Positions 53,712 to 62,150 of a stretch of DNA of 63,213 nucleotides are shown one piece after another. Each line of letters opens with the position of its first letter. Position 1 is the stretch's first letter. This DNA comes from Winogradskya consettensis. GTDB lineage: Bacteria; Actinomycetota; Actinomycetes; Mycobacteriales; Micromonosporaceae. The stretch spans positions 1 through 63,213 of the forward strand of contig NZ_BOQP01000031.1 of the NCBI RefSeq assembly GCF_018332715.1, read 5' to 3'. The position numbers were made by a program, and so were the translations under genes. The notes under the pieces were generated by a model. The model ran no database searches. It was given only the letters and a program-made list of their open reading frames with translations, and was not told where the DNA came from.

Positions 53712-55073
53712 TCAGCGGCCCTGGAGGGCTTTCACGTTGTCGCCGAAGGTCCAGCTGCGGGAGCCGTCCCAGTTGGCCGACCACGTCATCAGGCCCTTGA
53801 GGCCGCCGTTGAAGCTGTTCCACGACTGCGAGACCAGCGCCGGTGCCATGTAGCCGCCGCCCGCACCGGACTGGGCGGGCAGGCCGGGGACCTGCTTGTC
53901 GTACGGTACGCGGATCGTCGTGCCCTGGATGGTCAGGCCCGCGTTGAGGCACTGGGTCTGCGCCACGAAGCCCTGCACGGTGCCCGCGGAGTAGCTGTCG
54001 CCGCTGCAGCCGTACATGGATCCGTTGTAGTACTGCATGTTGAGCCACCAGAGGCGGCCGTTGTCCGCGTATTTTTTGATGATCGGCAGGTACGAGCCCC
54101 AGATCGAGCCGTAGGTGACGCTGCCGCCAGTGACGTACGCGGCCTCCGGGGCCATCGTCAGGCCGAAGTTCGACGGCATCCGGGCGAGCACGCCGTCGAT
54201 GATCCTGATCAGGTTGGCCTGCGACGCCGAGAGCGTGTTGATGTTGCCGCTACCCGTAAGGCCGGTCTCGATGTCGATGTCGATGCCGTCGAAGTTGTAC
54301 TGCTTGAGGATCGGCACGATCGTCGCGATGAACCGGTCGGCGACCACGGCGGAGCTGAGGTCGATGCCCGCCGCCGCGCCACCGATGGACATCAGCAGGG
54401 TCGCGCCGTTCGCCTTGGCCTGGCACATCTGCGCCGGGGTCGACACCTGCACACCCGCGTCCATGCCGTTCTCCCACAGCACCGTGCCGTCGGAGCGGAT
54501 CACCGGGAAGGCCGCGTTGATGACGTTGTAGCCGTGCTGCGCGAGGCGGCTGTCCGTGATCGGGACCCAGCCGAGTCCGGGGTGGACGCCGTTGCTCGCG
54601 CCGTCCCAGTTCTCCCAGTATCCGGCGAGGACTTTCCCGGTGGGCCGCGACTTGACGGCGCAGGTGCTGCCACCGGGCGGGGTGGTGGTCGGCGGCGTGG
54701 TGGTGGTGGGTGGCGTCGTAGTAGGAGGCGTGGTTGTCGGGGGCGTGGTCGTCGGAGGTGGCGTTGTGGGCGTGCCGGTGCAGGCGCCCAGGTCACTCCA
54801 CAGCGAGGGGGTCGCGGCGGGGTTCCAGCCTGCTCCCACGTACGCCGTATGTGTGACAAGTGCCGAATACAGCCGCGAGGAGTAGGTGACCTGCGTGCCT
54901 ACTGTGTAGGTGCTGCCCTCGGCCCACGCCGGAGCTGTGCAGGTCACGGCCGCCGCGCGCAGAGGAACACCCACTGTGGTGGCTGCCATGCCGTCGGGAG
55001 CCAGGGCGACCACGGTCGCCAGCGCCAGCGAGACGCCGGTGGCCAGCACGGATACGGTACGACGTTTGCCCAT
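53712..55073 (-). CDS. Secreted GH18 chitinase with chitin-binding module
   Basis: 453 residues from ATG 55073 (GGGAG upstream). Signal peptide about 1-30. A carbohydrate-binding module of the CBM5/12 type follows (CTAPAWAEGSTYTVGTQVTY, ending PSLWSDLGACTG), then a Thr/Pro linker (TPPTTTPP repeats, about 100-135), then the GH18 barrel with the DxxDxDxE catalytic motif in FDGIDIDIETGLTG. Conserved start of the domain: VLAGYWENWDG. Degrades chitin outside the cell. Together with GH76 it suggests a fungal-wall-degrading pair. Confidence 0.94.
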   Translation of the reverse strand: MGKRRTVSVLATGVSLALATVVALAPDGMAATTVGVPLRAAAVTCTAPAWAEGSTYTVGTQVTYSSRLYSALVTHTAYVGAGWNPAATPSLWSDLGACTGTPTTPPPTTTPPTTTPPTTTPPTTTTPPTTTPPGGSTCAVKSRPTGKVLAGYWENWDGASNGVHPGLGWVPITDSRLAQHGYNVINAAFPVIRSDGTVLWENGMDAGVQVSTPAQMCQAKANGATLLMSIGGAAAGIDLSSAVVADRFIATIVPILKQYNFDGIDIDIETGLTGSGNINTLSASQANLIRIIDGVLARMPSNFGLTMAPEAAYVTGGSVTYGSIWGSYLPIIKKYADNGRLWWLNMQYYNGSMYGCSGDSYSAGTVQGFVAQTQCLNAGLTIQGTTIRVPYDKQVPGLPAQSGAGGGYMAPALVSQSWNSFNGGLKGLMTWSANWDGSRSWTFGDNVKALQGR

Positions 55074-55146
55074 GGCGACTCCCGAAACATCGATGACCAG
55101 GCAGGTCCTCCACATCTTGACGTTTGTGAACATCTTTATCAAGGGT

Positions 55147-55154
55147 TGTTAACA
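55147..55154. promoter_or_regulatory. TGTTAACA element upstream of the GH18 gene
   Basis: The 11 bases TTGTTAACAGA match the GH76 upstream region exactly; here the palindrome is 74 bp before the start codon, next to TTTATCAAGG. Same candidate shared regulatory element. Confidence 0.4.
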
Positions 55155-55266
55155 GATCCAGTCCGGGCAATGTCCGACCCCGCCGAGTTGACCCATGACA
55201 ACCCCCTGTACTGTGCGTTTCCTGAACGCCGTAGCGCTCGTTACCGCAATCGGGTCCATGCGCCGG

Positions 55267-55306
55267 CCGACAACGTGACAATAAAACCGACAACGCGACA
55301 ATAGAA
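55267..55306 (+). promoter_or_regulatory. 20-bp direct repeat upstream of the methyltransferase operon
   Basis: CCGACAACGTGACAATAAAA is followed immediately by CCGACAACGCGACAATAGAA (18 of 20 identical). The A-rich spots contrast with the GC-rich surroundings. It lies 150 bp before the first gene of the SCO2525-like operon and may be an activator site or overlapping promoters. Confidence 0.5.
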
Positions 55307-55455
55307 CCTAAAAGTCACACCTGGGCCGGCCCGCCAGCCGGTGACGTCATGTGAAATTTCGTGCCTAACGGCCGCCACGTGGGAGACCTACGCTCAACGA
55401 GAGCGGCGTGAACGGGACTCCAGCGTTGACCGCCCAGATCGCCGGAGGAAGAACC

Positions 55456-56247
55456 GTGGGCAACCCTGCCGGAGCAGCACAGGCGGAGAGCGCGGCAGGC
55501 CCGCGGCTCAACGAGGATGTCGACTGGGATCTTTTCGACTCAGCGGCGTACTTCGCACACAACTACAGCACCCTGCGCCCGGACGACGGCGAGATCATCC
55601 GGATCGTCGCGGACTTCTTCGAGCAGCAGAAGCAGCAGTGGCCGGACACGTGGCGCCCCAAGGCGATCGACGTCGGGGCCGGGGCGAACCTCTATCCCGC
55701 GCTGACGATGCTGCCGTTCACGGGCGAGATCACGCTCTACGAGCGGGCGTCGTCCAACCGTGCCTGGCTGACGGAGCAGATGGAGCAGGAGGACGGGCCG
55801 AGTCCGACGTGGAAGCAGTTCTGGGCGGAGATGATCCGGGGCCGCAGTGCGTACCAGACCATCAACGACCCGCTGAACCTGCTGACGCGCCGGGCCCGCG
55901 TGGTCAAGGGCAGCGTCTACGGTCTCCAGCCGGAGCAGTACGACATCGGGACGATGTTCTTCGTCGCGGAGTCGATCACCACGCGCGATGACGAGTTCGA
56001 GCGCGCGACCCGCATGTTCGTCAACTCGTTGCGGGCGCACGCGCCGTTCGCCGCGGCGTTCATGAAGAATTCCTCGGGTTATCGCGTCGGTGAGAACACG
56101 TTCCCGGCGTGCTCGGTGGACGAGAATGACATCCTCCGGGCGCTCTCAGGGGTTGCGCGGGATGTCACAATCAATCCGGTCGAGAGCAACGATCTGCGCG
56201 ACGGTTACGGCGGCATGATCGTTGTTACGGGACGCAAGAAGATGTAG
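55456..56247 (+). CDS. SAM-dependent methyltransferase-like protein, SCO2525 family
   Basis: 263 residues from GTG 55456, chosen because GGAGGA lies six bases upstream; GTG 55408 is possible (279 residues). After VDWDLFDSAAYFAHNYSTLR comes the SAM-binding motif I AIDVGAGANLYPALTMLPF and acidic ITLYERASSN, then GSVYGLQPEQYDIGTMFFVAESIT as a motif IV-like strand. Layout recalls NNMT/PNMT-type small-molecule methyltransferases. From memory it corresponds to the SCO2525 family. First gene of a four-gene coupled operon; target unknown. Confidence 0.8.
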   Translation: MGNPAGAAQAESAAGPRLNEDVDWDLFDSAAYFAHNYSTLRPDDGEIIRIVADFFEQQKQQWPDTWRPKAIDVGAGANLYPALTMLPFTGEITLYERASSNRAWLTEQMEQEDGPSPTWKQFWAEMIRGRSAYQTINDPLNLLTRRARVVKGSVYGLQPEQYDIGTMFFVAESITTRDDEFERATRMFVNSLRAHAPFAAAFMKNSSGYRVGENTFPACSVDENDILRALSGVARDVTINPVESNDLRDGYGGMIVVTGRKKM

Positions 56248-56280
56248 CGGACCGATGGACGGGTAGGTGACGGCACACCG

Positions 56281-58113
56281 ATGCAGATCCAGCCACGGCA
56301 ACAGCTCCTCGACATCTGGCGCGCCACGGCGCGACTGTCCTACGCCGACGATCGCTGGCGGTTCGGCGGCCGGGACGGCGCCAACTCGATCAGCGACGCC
56401 GAGCAGCTGCTCTGCATCCTGGCACCCGCCACGGAGATCCCGCTCTTCCGGCTCGACAATCCGGACGTGGCCAACCGCGACGTGCTGGACGCGCTCGACG
56501 CGCTCGGTGACGACATCCAGGTTCCCCAGCGCATGATCCGGGCCCTCGCCAGCTATCTGAAGCGCTACACCTCCGACGACGGGACGCCGGTCTTCTCCGG
56601 GGGCACCTACTTCCGGTCCGAGGAGCTCGACGACGAGATCACCGCGGAGCAGCGCGGCCTCGACGTCGTCGACTCGTTCTCGGTGAGCATCACGCTGACG
56701 CTGGCAGTCGTCGGCTTCACCCGGGTCTTCCGCCAGGTCGTCACGCGGCCGGCGCTGCAGGCCGAGGTGGACGATCTCGAGGCGATGGCGAGCAAACGGC
56801 TGACCGCGGCGATGGTCGGGCTGCTGCGCAGCTTCGCGGTCAACGTGTTCTCCGCCGACGACGCGTTCGGCCAGGAGCTCGTCCGCATGGTCAACCAGGA
56901 GCGGCGGCCGTCGCGGGTCGTCGTCGAGGAGCTGCGCGCGGCGCTGCGGGAGATCAACGCCCGGCTCCGGGACGACGTCACCATCGGGTCCGGTGCCGCC
57001 GAGAGCAGCGACCTCGACCTGCCCAACCGCCTCTTCGAGTGCGGCTGGTCGTGGGGCATCGTCCGGGAGGCCCCGCAGATCGAGACCTCCGACGTGGGGG
57101 TCCAGCGTGACGGCGTCGCGCAGAACGCCCCCTATCTCTACTTCACCACGGTGGCCCTGGAGGCGATCCAGGCGCTCAGCTCGGAGCGCACCCGGCTGCT
57201 GGGCCTGCTCGACGAGGCCCAGCTGAAACTGGCCCAGGCGCTGCAGCTGCGCTTCGAGCTGACCCGGTCCTACTGGGCGGCGGTGGCGACGTTCGGCTCC
57301 GGCCGGTGGCCGCTGGAGGACCTGCCGTGGCGCACCACCGACGGCATCGAGTTCGACTACTTCACGCTGCTGGTCGGCGGGATGGTCATGCAGAACATGA
57401 TCGCCACCCGCGCGCCCAACGCCGACATGGCCCGGATGGCCAACGTCCTGGAGGAGCTGGCCAACCGCAGCCGGATCACCCGGCGCTCGTCGGAGCGGGA
57501 GACGGCCCTCGACGTGCACCATCCCGGTCTCAGCTTCCCCCTGGAGGGCAGCGAGAGCCACGGCGGGCCCCGGCTCGCGTGGACGGTCGCCGATCTGTCG
57601 CCGCTGCTGCTCAAACGGACGTTGAGCCTGGCCGGTCTGCTGTCCGACGGCACCGAGCGCGGCCGGTTGCTGGGGTTGAGCGACGAGATGTGGAAACACC
57701 TCAAGGAGCGGGTGCTGCCCGACGGTCTCTGGGACCAGCCGGCCGGCGCCTACCCCCAGCTCGACGTCAAGTTCACCGAGGCGTCGTGGTACTTCACCAA
57801 ACGGGTCGTCGACTGCCTGGTCACCGCGTCACGGGTGATCAACGAGTCGCCGCTGCGCAGCGAGCTGCTCGCCGACATCGCCGCCGATCTGCTCAACGAG
57901 GCCGAACACCTCTACGACCGGGAGCTGCTCAACAACTCCACCTACAGCGGGCAGTCTCTGGGCGAGCAGCTCAAACAGATCGGGGTCGACCTGGAACGGG
58001 CCCGGACCCAGCGCCGGGACCGCCCGGGTGTCGCGGTCGCGGTGACCGAGGAGGTGCTCCGCAAGCTCGACCGGCTGTCCGCGGCCCGGCGTGCCACCGC
58101 GGGGACGATCTGA
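56281..58113 (+). CDS. Large protein of unknown function, SCO2524 family
   Basis: 610 residues from ATG 56281, 33 bp after the methyltransferase stop. Starts MQIQPRQQLLDIWRATARLS. Largely helical, with PYLYFTTVALEAIQALSSER and LAQALQLRFELTRSYWAAV in the middle and RRATAGTI at the end. A 20-residue stretch (SFSVSITLTLAVVGFTRVF) is hydrophobic but is not a clear membrane helix. No catalytic motif or nucleotide-binding loop. One base separates it from the P-loop gene. I match it to SCO2524 by memory of gene order and size. Function unknown. Confidence 0.75.
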   Translation: MQIQPRQQLLDIWRATARLSYADDRWRFGGRDGANSISDAEQLLCILAPATEIPLFRLDNPDVANRDVLDALDALGDDIQVPQRMIRALASYLKRYTSDDGTPVFSGGTYFRSEELDDEITAEQRGLDVVDSFSVSITLTLAVVGFTRVFRQVVTRPALQAEVDDLEAMASKRLTAAMVGLLRSFAVNVFSADDAFGQELVRMVNQERRPSRVVVEELRAALREINARLRDDVTIGSGAAESSDLDLPNRLFECGWSWGIVREAPQIETSDVGVQRDGVAQNAPYLYFTTVALEAIQALSSERTRLLGLLDEAQLKLAQALQLRFELTRSYWAAVATFGSGRWPLEDLPWRTTDGIEFDYFTLLVGGMVMQNMIATRAPNADMARMANVLEELANRSRITRRSSERETALDVHHPGLSFPLEGSESHGGPRLAWTVADLSPLLLKRTLSLAGLLSDGTERGRLLGLSDEMWKHLKERVLPDGLWDQPAGAYPQLDVKFTEASWYFTKRVVDCLVTASRVINESPLRSELLADIAADLLNEAEHLYDRELLNNSTYSGQSLGEQLKQIGVDLERARTQRRDRPGVAVAVTEEVLRKLDRLSAARRATAGTI

Positions 58114-58114
58114 C

Positions 58115-59035
58115 GTGATCCTCTTCGCGACCTCCGACAAGGGCGGCACCGGGCGCTCGGTGACCAGCAGCAACCTGGCCTACCGCACGGCTCTGGACGG
58201 CACCGACTGCTGCTATCTCGACTTCGACTTCGGCAGTCCGACCGCCGGCGCGATCTTCGACCTGCCCGCGGCGCCCGCCGGGGTCACCGGCGGGGACGGG
58301 CTGCACAACTACTTCCTCGGCACCACCGACCTCCCCCGGCGTATCGACATCTGGGCGGAGTCCGAGCGCGACGTGCTGCGCAGCCGTCCGGCCGGTGCGG
58401 GGCGGCTGACGCTGCTGCCCGGTGACCGTGGCGGCGGCGAGTTCCAGGCCACCCCCGAGATGGTCGAACGCTGCGTGGAGCTGTTCCTCAAGCTCGCCGA
58501 GGAGTTCGGCCTCATCATCGTGGATCTCAGCGCGGGCCGTTCGTACGCCACGGACATCGTGCTGGCTGCCACGGCCCACCCGGAGCTGGCGGGGATCAGC
58601 GCCCGGTGGCTGGTCTTCCACCGGTGGACCCGCCAGCACATCATCGCTGCCGCCGGCCTGGTCCGCGGCGTGCAGGGGCTCCTCGACGCCGGCGTCGGCC
58701 GCGGTCACGACCGGCAGACCCTGCTGAACTCCATCCGGTTCATCCGCACCGCCGTCCTCAACCCGGCGGCGCAGGGTCAGGCGGGGCTGCGTCCCGAGCA
58801 GCTGGCATGGCTCGACCGCATCGACCGGCGGTTGCACGAGCTCGCCGGAAGCTCCGGGGTCGGCCGCTCGCGGATGCTGGGCGAGATCCCGCTGGACCCG
58901 GTGCTGCAGTGGCAGGAGCAGCTGCTGTCCAACGAGGACGTCCTGCTGCACGGCACGGCCAACCAGGAGACGGTCACGGCGTTCGAGCAGCTGGCGAAGA
59001 AGATCTTCGACGATGACGCGTGGGTGGGGTTGTGA
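58115..59035 (+). CDS. ParA/MinD-like ATPase with variant P-loop, SCO2523 family
   Basis: 306 residues starting at GTG 58115, one base after the previous stop. Residues 2-15 read ILFATSDKGGTGRS: the ParA/MinD deviant Walker A is KGGxGKS/T, and here the second, phosphate-contacting Lys is Arg, while the first (signature) Lys is kept. Then YLDFDFGSPTAGAIFDL (Walker A'-like acidic strand) and LIIVDLSAGRSYATDIVLAA (Walker B-like), with FHRWTRQHIIAAAGLV later. It fits the variant-P-loop SCO2523 family as I remember it. Likely binds nucleotide at a surface or partner; hydrolysis is uncertain. Confidence 0.85.
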   Translation: MILFATSDKGGTGRSVTSSNLAYRTALDGTDCCYLDFDFGSPTAGAIFDLPAAPAGVTGGDGLHNYFLGTTDLPRRIDIWAESERDVLRSRPAGAGRLTLLPGDRGGGEFQATPEMVERCVELFLKLAEEFGLIIVDLSAGRSYATDIVLAATAHPELAGISARWLVFHRWTRQHIIAAAGLVRGVQGLLDAGVGRGHDRQTLLNSIRFIRTAVLNPAAQGQAGLRPEQLAWLDRIDRRLHELAGSSGVGRSRMLGEIPLDPVLQWQEQLLSNEDVLLHGTANQETVTAFEQLAKKIFDDDAWVGL

Positions 59036-59991
59036 CGCTGCCCGACGGCGTCTTCACCGAGGAGTCGGCCACCACGGTGGTGCGCTCGGTGGCGCTGTCC
59101 CACCTGTCGATCGAGCTCGGCCATCTCTACATGGACGACTTCGAGGCCGGCCCCTCGCATCTGCTCGACCAGTTCCGCCGGGTCGCCCCGTGGGCCACCG
59201 CCGCCCGGGACATCGCCGCCGCCGAGCTGCCCGCCGGCAGCACCCCGCGGGTGAGCACCTGCTTCCTGATCGACGACTACTTCACCCGGTTCAGTACGCC
59301 CGACAAGGTCATCGCCATGCTGAGCGCCACGGCGGCCGAGGCCGGGCTGGGCATCGACTACATCGCACGCGAGTCGGGATGCGCGGTCGCGGACGGCATC
59401 GAGCTGGCCCGCGTGGTGGAGAACCACCTGGTCAGCGAGCCTCCGGAGGGTGCCGACGGGTCCCGGCCCCCGGTGTCGGTGAGCGGCTGGCTGACCAACG
59501 GGCAGCGCTCCCCCGGCCAGGCCGGCTCCGCGATGGCGGCGCCCCGGCAGTGGCAGCCACCGCGGCAGAGCGCCGTGCAGAACCACTCGATCTTCCTGGA
59601 CATCGAGCTGTGGAACGAGAAGGCCGGCGCCCGCCTGTGGTCGTGCCCGTTCCTGGCCGCGGTCTGGCAGCTGCAACGCCTCGGCCTGATCCGCCATCTC
59701 GGGGAGCCGGTCGCGCAGCCGAGACCGCTGGCACTCGACGAGCTGCCGGCCGACTGGGATCTGCTCCCACCGGTGATCCGGCTGAACCCCGCAGCGGCAC
59801 CGTTCCGGGCCTACCGCACGTTCTCGGTGCTGGGCGCGCGGTTCCTGCCGATCGAGGTGGCGGTTCGCACGATCCTCGGTCAGGTCGCGGTCACCGCGGC
59901 GGTGGACGAGCAGATCAGGGGGCGGGCGAAGGGCGAGCGGATCGTCCTGCCGGCCGAGTTCGTCGACCGCATCCGGTACGCCTTCATGTGA
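59032..59991 (+). CDS. Protein of unknown function, SCO2522 family
   Basis: 319 residues from GTG 59032, sharing GTGA with the P-loop gene stop. Landmarks: LSHLSIELGHLYMDDFEAGP, RVSTCFLIDDYFTRF, YIARESGCAVADGIELA, AVQNHSIFLDIELWNEKAG and FLAAVWQLQRLGLIRH. There is no known motif, but the alternating acidic strands (FLIDDY, FLDIELW) suggest a fold with a metal or substrate pocket. Recalled as SCO2522 family. Its 3' end overlaps the convergent two-TM gene by 8 bp. Confidence 0.78.
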   Translation: MTLPDGVFTEESATTVVRSVALSHLSIELGHLYMDDFEAGPSHLLDQFRRVAPWATAARDIAAAELPAGSTPRVSTCFLIDDYFTRFSTPDKVIAMLSATAAEAGLGIDYIARESGCAVADGIELARVVENHLVSEPPEGADGSRPPVSVSGWLTNGQRSPGQAGSAMAAPRQWQPPRQSAVQNHSIFLDIELWNEKAGARLWSCPFLAAVWQLQRLGLIRHLGEPVAQPRPLALDELPADWDLLPPVIRLNPAAAPFRAYRTFSVLGARFLPIEVAVRTILGQVAVTAAVDEQIRGRAKGERIVLPAEFVDRIRYAFM

Positions 59992-60937
59992 CACCCTTCG
60001 GGTCGAACGACACTTCCCACAGGTCGCTGAAGAGCTGCACGCACTGTTTGACGCGGTCCGTGGTGAGGACCAGCCGCGTCTCGGAGATCTGCGCGAGCTG
60101 CGGGTCGGCGGTGAGCGTCGGGGTCGTCTCGTACGCCAGGGTGTCGTCGAAGACGATCAGGTCCCGGACCTGCACCCGCTGATGTGGCGGCACCTCGGGA
60201 CGTGCGAGCAGCCGGGCCCGGATCCCCATCCTGGCCTGTTCGGCGCAGACCCGCAGCAGATCCGGGTCGTCGGCCCCCGCGGCCGTGTCGAGCACGAAGA
60301 TCCGGCGCACCCGGCGCCCCGACGCCGCGGCCCGGCGCTGGGCGTCGAGGTAGCGCTGGCCGATCTCGCTCTGCCAGAGGCTGTGGTCGACCGCGGCCAT
60401 GCTGATCGCGTCGATACCGGTCGTGGCGTTGCGGGTCAGGCCCAGCAGCCATTCCCGGTCCTCGCCGTAATAGGTGATCGTGCCGCCCTCGGAGATCTGT
60501 TTCAGCAGCCCGGACGTCTCCTGGATCTTGGCGCGCACGAAGTGCTGCACGATCTGTGGCGAGTCCGGGGAGATCCGGGTCGAGTTGTCGACGAACTCGG
60601 TCACCAGGGTGGCGCCCAGCGCCGAGGTGTCGATCATCCGGTACAGCTCGGTGGCCCGGCTGATCTGCGGGAACGTGTCGTCGATGAGGTGGCGCATCTC
60701 CGCGATGCTGTCGCCCTCGATCTTCTCCAGCGCGGCGAGCCGTTTCTCGAAGTCGGCGAGGAACCGGGTCAGCAACGCGATCCCGCCGATGAGGATGGAC
60801 AGCGTGATGCTGGTGGCCTGCGTCTGGTCGAGCGCGTTGGTGATGAGGAACGTCAGGCCACCGGTGGCGACGGTGAGCAGGATCTTGCGAGTGACGCCGG
60901 AGCTCTCCCCGGTCACCCTGGGCACCGACGCCATCAT
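59984..60937 (-). CDS. Two-TM membrane protein coupled to the SCO2521-like gene
   Basis: 317 residues from ATG 60937 (ATGA overlap with the upstream stop; the next codon is also ATG). Two helices (KILLTVATGGLTFLITNAL, SITLSILIGGIALLTRFLA), a short coiled-coil-like linker (LADFEKRLAALEKIE), helical section, and a C-terminal domain with YYGEDREWLLGLTRNA, DAISMAAVD, GQRYLDAQRRA, VRRIFVLD and DLIVFDDTLAYE. It aligns end to end with the protein at 52804. Probably a membrane-tied sensor or effector of the surrounding system; no catalytic residues identified. Confidence 0.78.
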   Translation of the reverse strand: MMASVPRVTGESSGVTRKILLTVATGGLTFLITNALDQTQATSITLSILIGGIALLTRFLADFEKRLAALEKIEGDSIAEMRHLIDDTFPQISRATELYRMIDTSALGATLVTEFVDNSTRISPDSPQIVQHFVRAKIQETSGLLKQISEGGTITYYGEDREWLLGLTRNATTGIDAISMAAVDHSLWQSEIGQRYLDAQRRAAASGRRVRRIFVLDTAAGADDPDLLRVCAEQARMGIRARLLARPEVPPHQRVQVRDLIVFDDTLAYETTPTLTADPQLAQISETRLVLTTDRVKQCVQLFSDLWEVSFDPKGVT

Positions 60938-61857
60938 CGGGGTCCCGCGGCGGCCAGCCCGGCCACCGCACCGGCGGACAGCTGGTCCCGGATGCGGCCC
61001 TCCAGGGTCCGCCACTGCCGGGTGAAGCCGGGACGGCTCTCCAGCACCGCCCACACCCGGGCGGACAGGTCACCGCCGCGCGCGTCAGGCATCCACAGAT
61101 GCAGCAGATAGTCGATCACCGGATCCAGCCGGCGCAACGCCTCGTCGCGGGCCAGCACCCCGGGCGCGGCCTTGCGGACGGCCTCGATCAGGGTCGTGAG
61201 GAGCCAGTCGTGCAGGGCGAGGTCCTCGCACAGTGCCGCGAGCTGCGCGGGCGGGCAGCCGGCGGCCACCGTCAGCCTGATCGCCCGGAAATCACCCTTG
61301 CCGAGCCCGAAGCGGACCAGGGGACCGTCGACGCCGGTGTCAGCCAGCCAGCGCAGCCTGGTCCGGGCGCTGCGCAGCCGCGGGGTGCCCGGGCGGGCGC
61401 TGACCCGCTGCACCCTGTCCAGGGCGCGGGCCGCCACCGCCCCGACATCGAGTCCTTCCCGGCCGGCGGCGAGCGTGTCGGCGAGCTCCGGGCCGCGTAC
61501 CCGGCCGATGGTCTCGACCACCCCGGGCCGCGTCAGATAGTGCGACCAGGGCCGGCGGGCCGTCCCACCCGAGGGCACGATCTCGGCGTACGCGGAGCCC
61601 TGCACCACATGCCCGCCGGTGACCGCCGAGCGCTGCAGCAGCGTGCCCACACCCCGCACCTGCCGGGCCGCGCCCGGTGGGACCAGAGCACAGTCGACAC
61701 CCACCGGGACCGCGGGGGAACGCACGTAGGAGATGGGCCGCTCGGAGACCAGGACGGCCTCCCCCGCCACCAGGTCGACGAAGCGGCCGGCCTCGTCCTG
61801 GGTCGCCGGATCCCGCCCGCGCAGCAGTCCGGTGTGCACCTCGCCAACGATGAGCAT
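60934..61857 (-). CDS. Protein of unknown function, SCO2521 family
   Basis: 307 residues from ATG 61857, with GGGGGA just upstream; a longer frame to 62463 is unsupported. Landmarks: MLIVGEVHTGLL, ERPISYVRSPAVPVGVDCAL, GVGTLLQRSAVTGGHVVQGS and PWSHYLTRPGVVETIG in the first half; a helical second half with FGLGKGDFRAIRLTVAAG and DPVIDYLLHLWMPDARGG. This closely follows what I recall of SCO2521. No domain of known function. Convergent to, and likely acting with, the four genes at 55.4-60.0 kb. Confidence 0.78.
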   Translation of the reverse strand: MLIVGEVHTGLLRGRDPATQDEAGRFVDLVAGEAVLVSERPISYVRSPAVPVGVDCALVPPGAARQVRGVGTLLQRSAVTGGHVVQGSAYAEIVPSGGTARRPWSHYLTRPGVVETIGRVRGPELADTLAAGREGLDVGAVAARALDRVQRVSARPGTPRLRSARTRLRWLADTGVDGPLVRFGLGKGDFRAIRLTVAAGCPPAQLAALCEDLALHDWLLTTLIEAVRKAAPGVLARDEALRRLDPVIDYLLHLWMPDARGGDLSARVWAVLESRPGFTRQWRTLEGRIRDQLSAGAVAGLAAAGPR

Positions 61858-62150
61858 CGGTCCCCCATGGTCGCCACGGCTCACCGGGGAGAAGCCGGAC
61901 GAGGCTGCAGGGTCAGCGGTGACCGGTGACTCCCCCAGCGGCGCGACCCGTGCCGCGCTTGCCGCCAGCCGTTCGATTGGACCGCATCCGATCGCGGAAT
62001 GCAACGGGGCGTATTGACGCGTTCGCATTCCGTAGATCTCGCTAGCATTACGCGGCACACCGGGACAAGCGTTGTGTGCCTTTGTCCGCACTCGCCGTAC
62101 ATTTACGTGCGTCTCCCTGTGAACACGCCGGACCCGGTTAGCGTCGACAG
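61858..62150. other. Divergent intergenic region, no gene seen
   Basis: 293 bp between the SCO2521-like gene and the D-amino-acid-oxidase-like gene. Locally lower GC around 61980-62110, suitable for two promoters, but I could not assign -10/-35 boxes or an operator with confidence. Confidence 0.5.
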
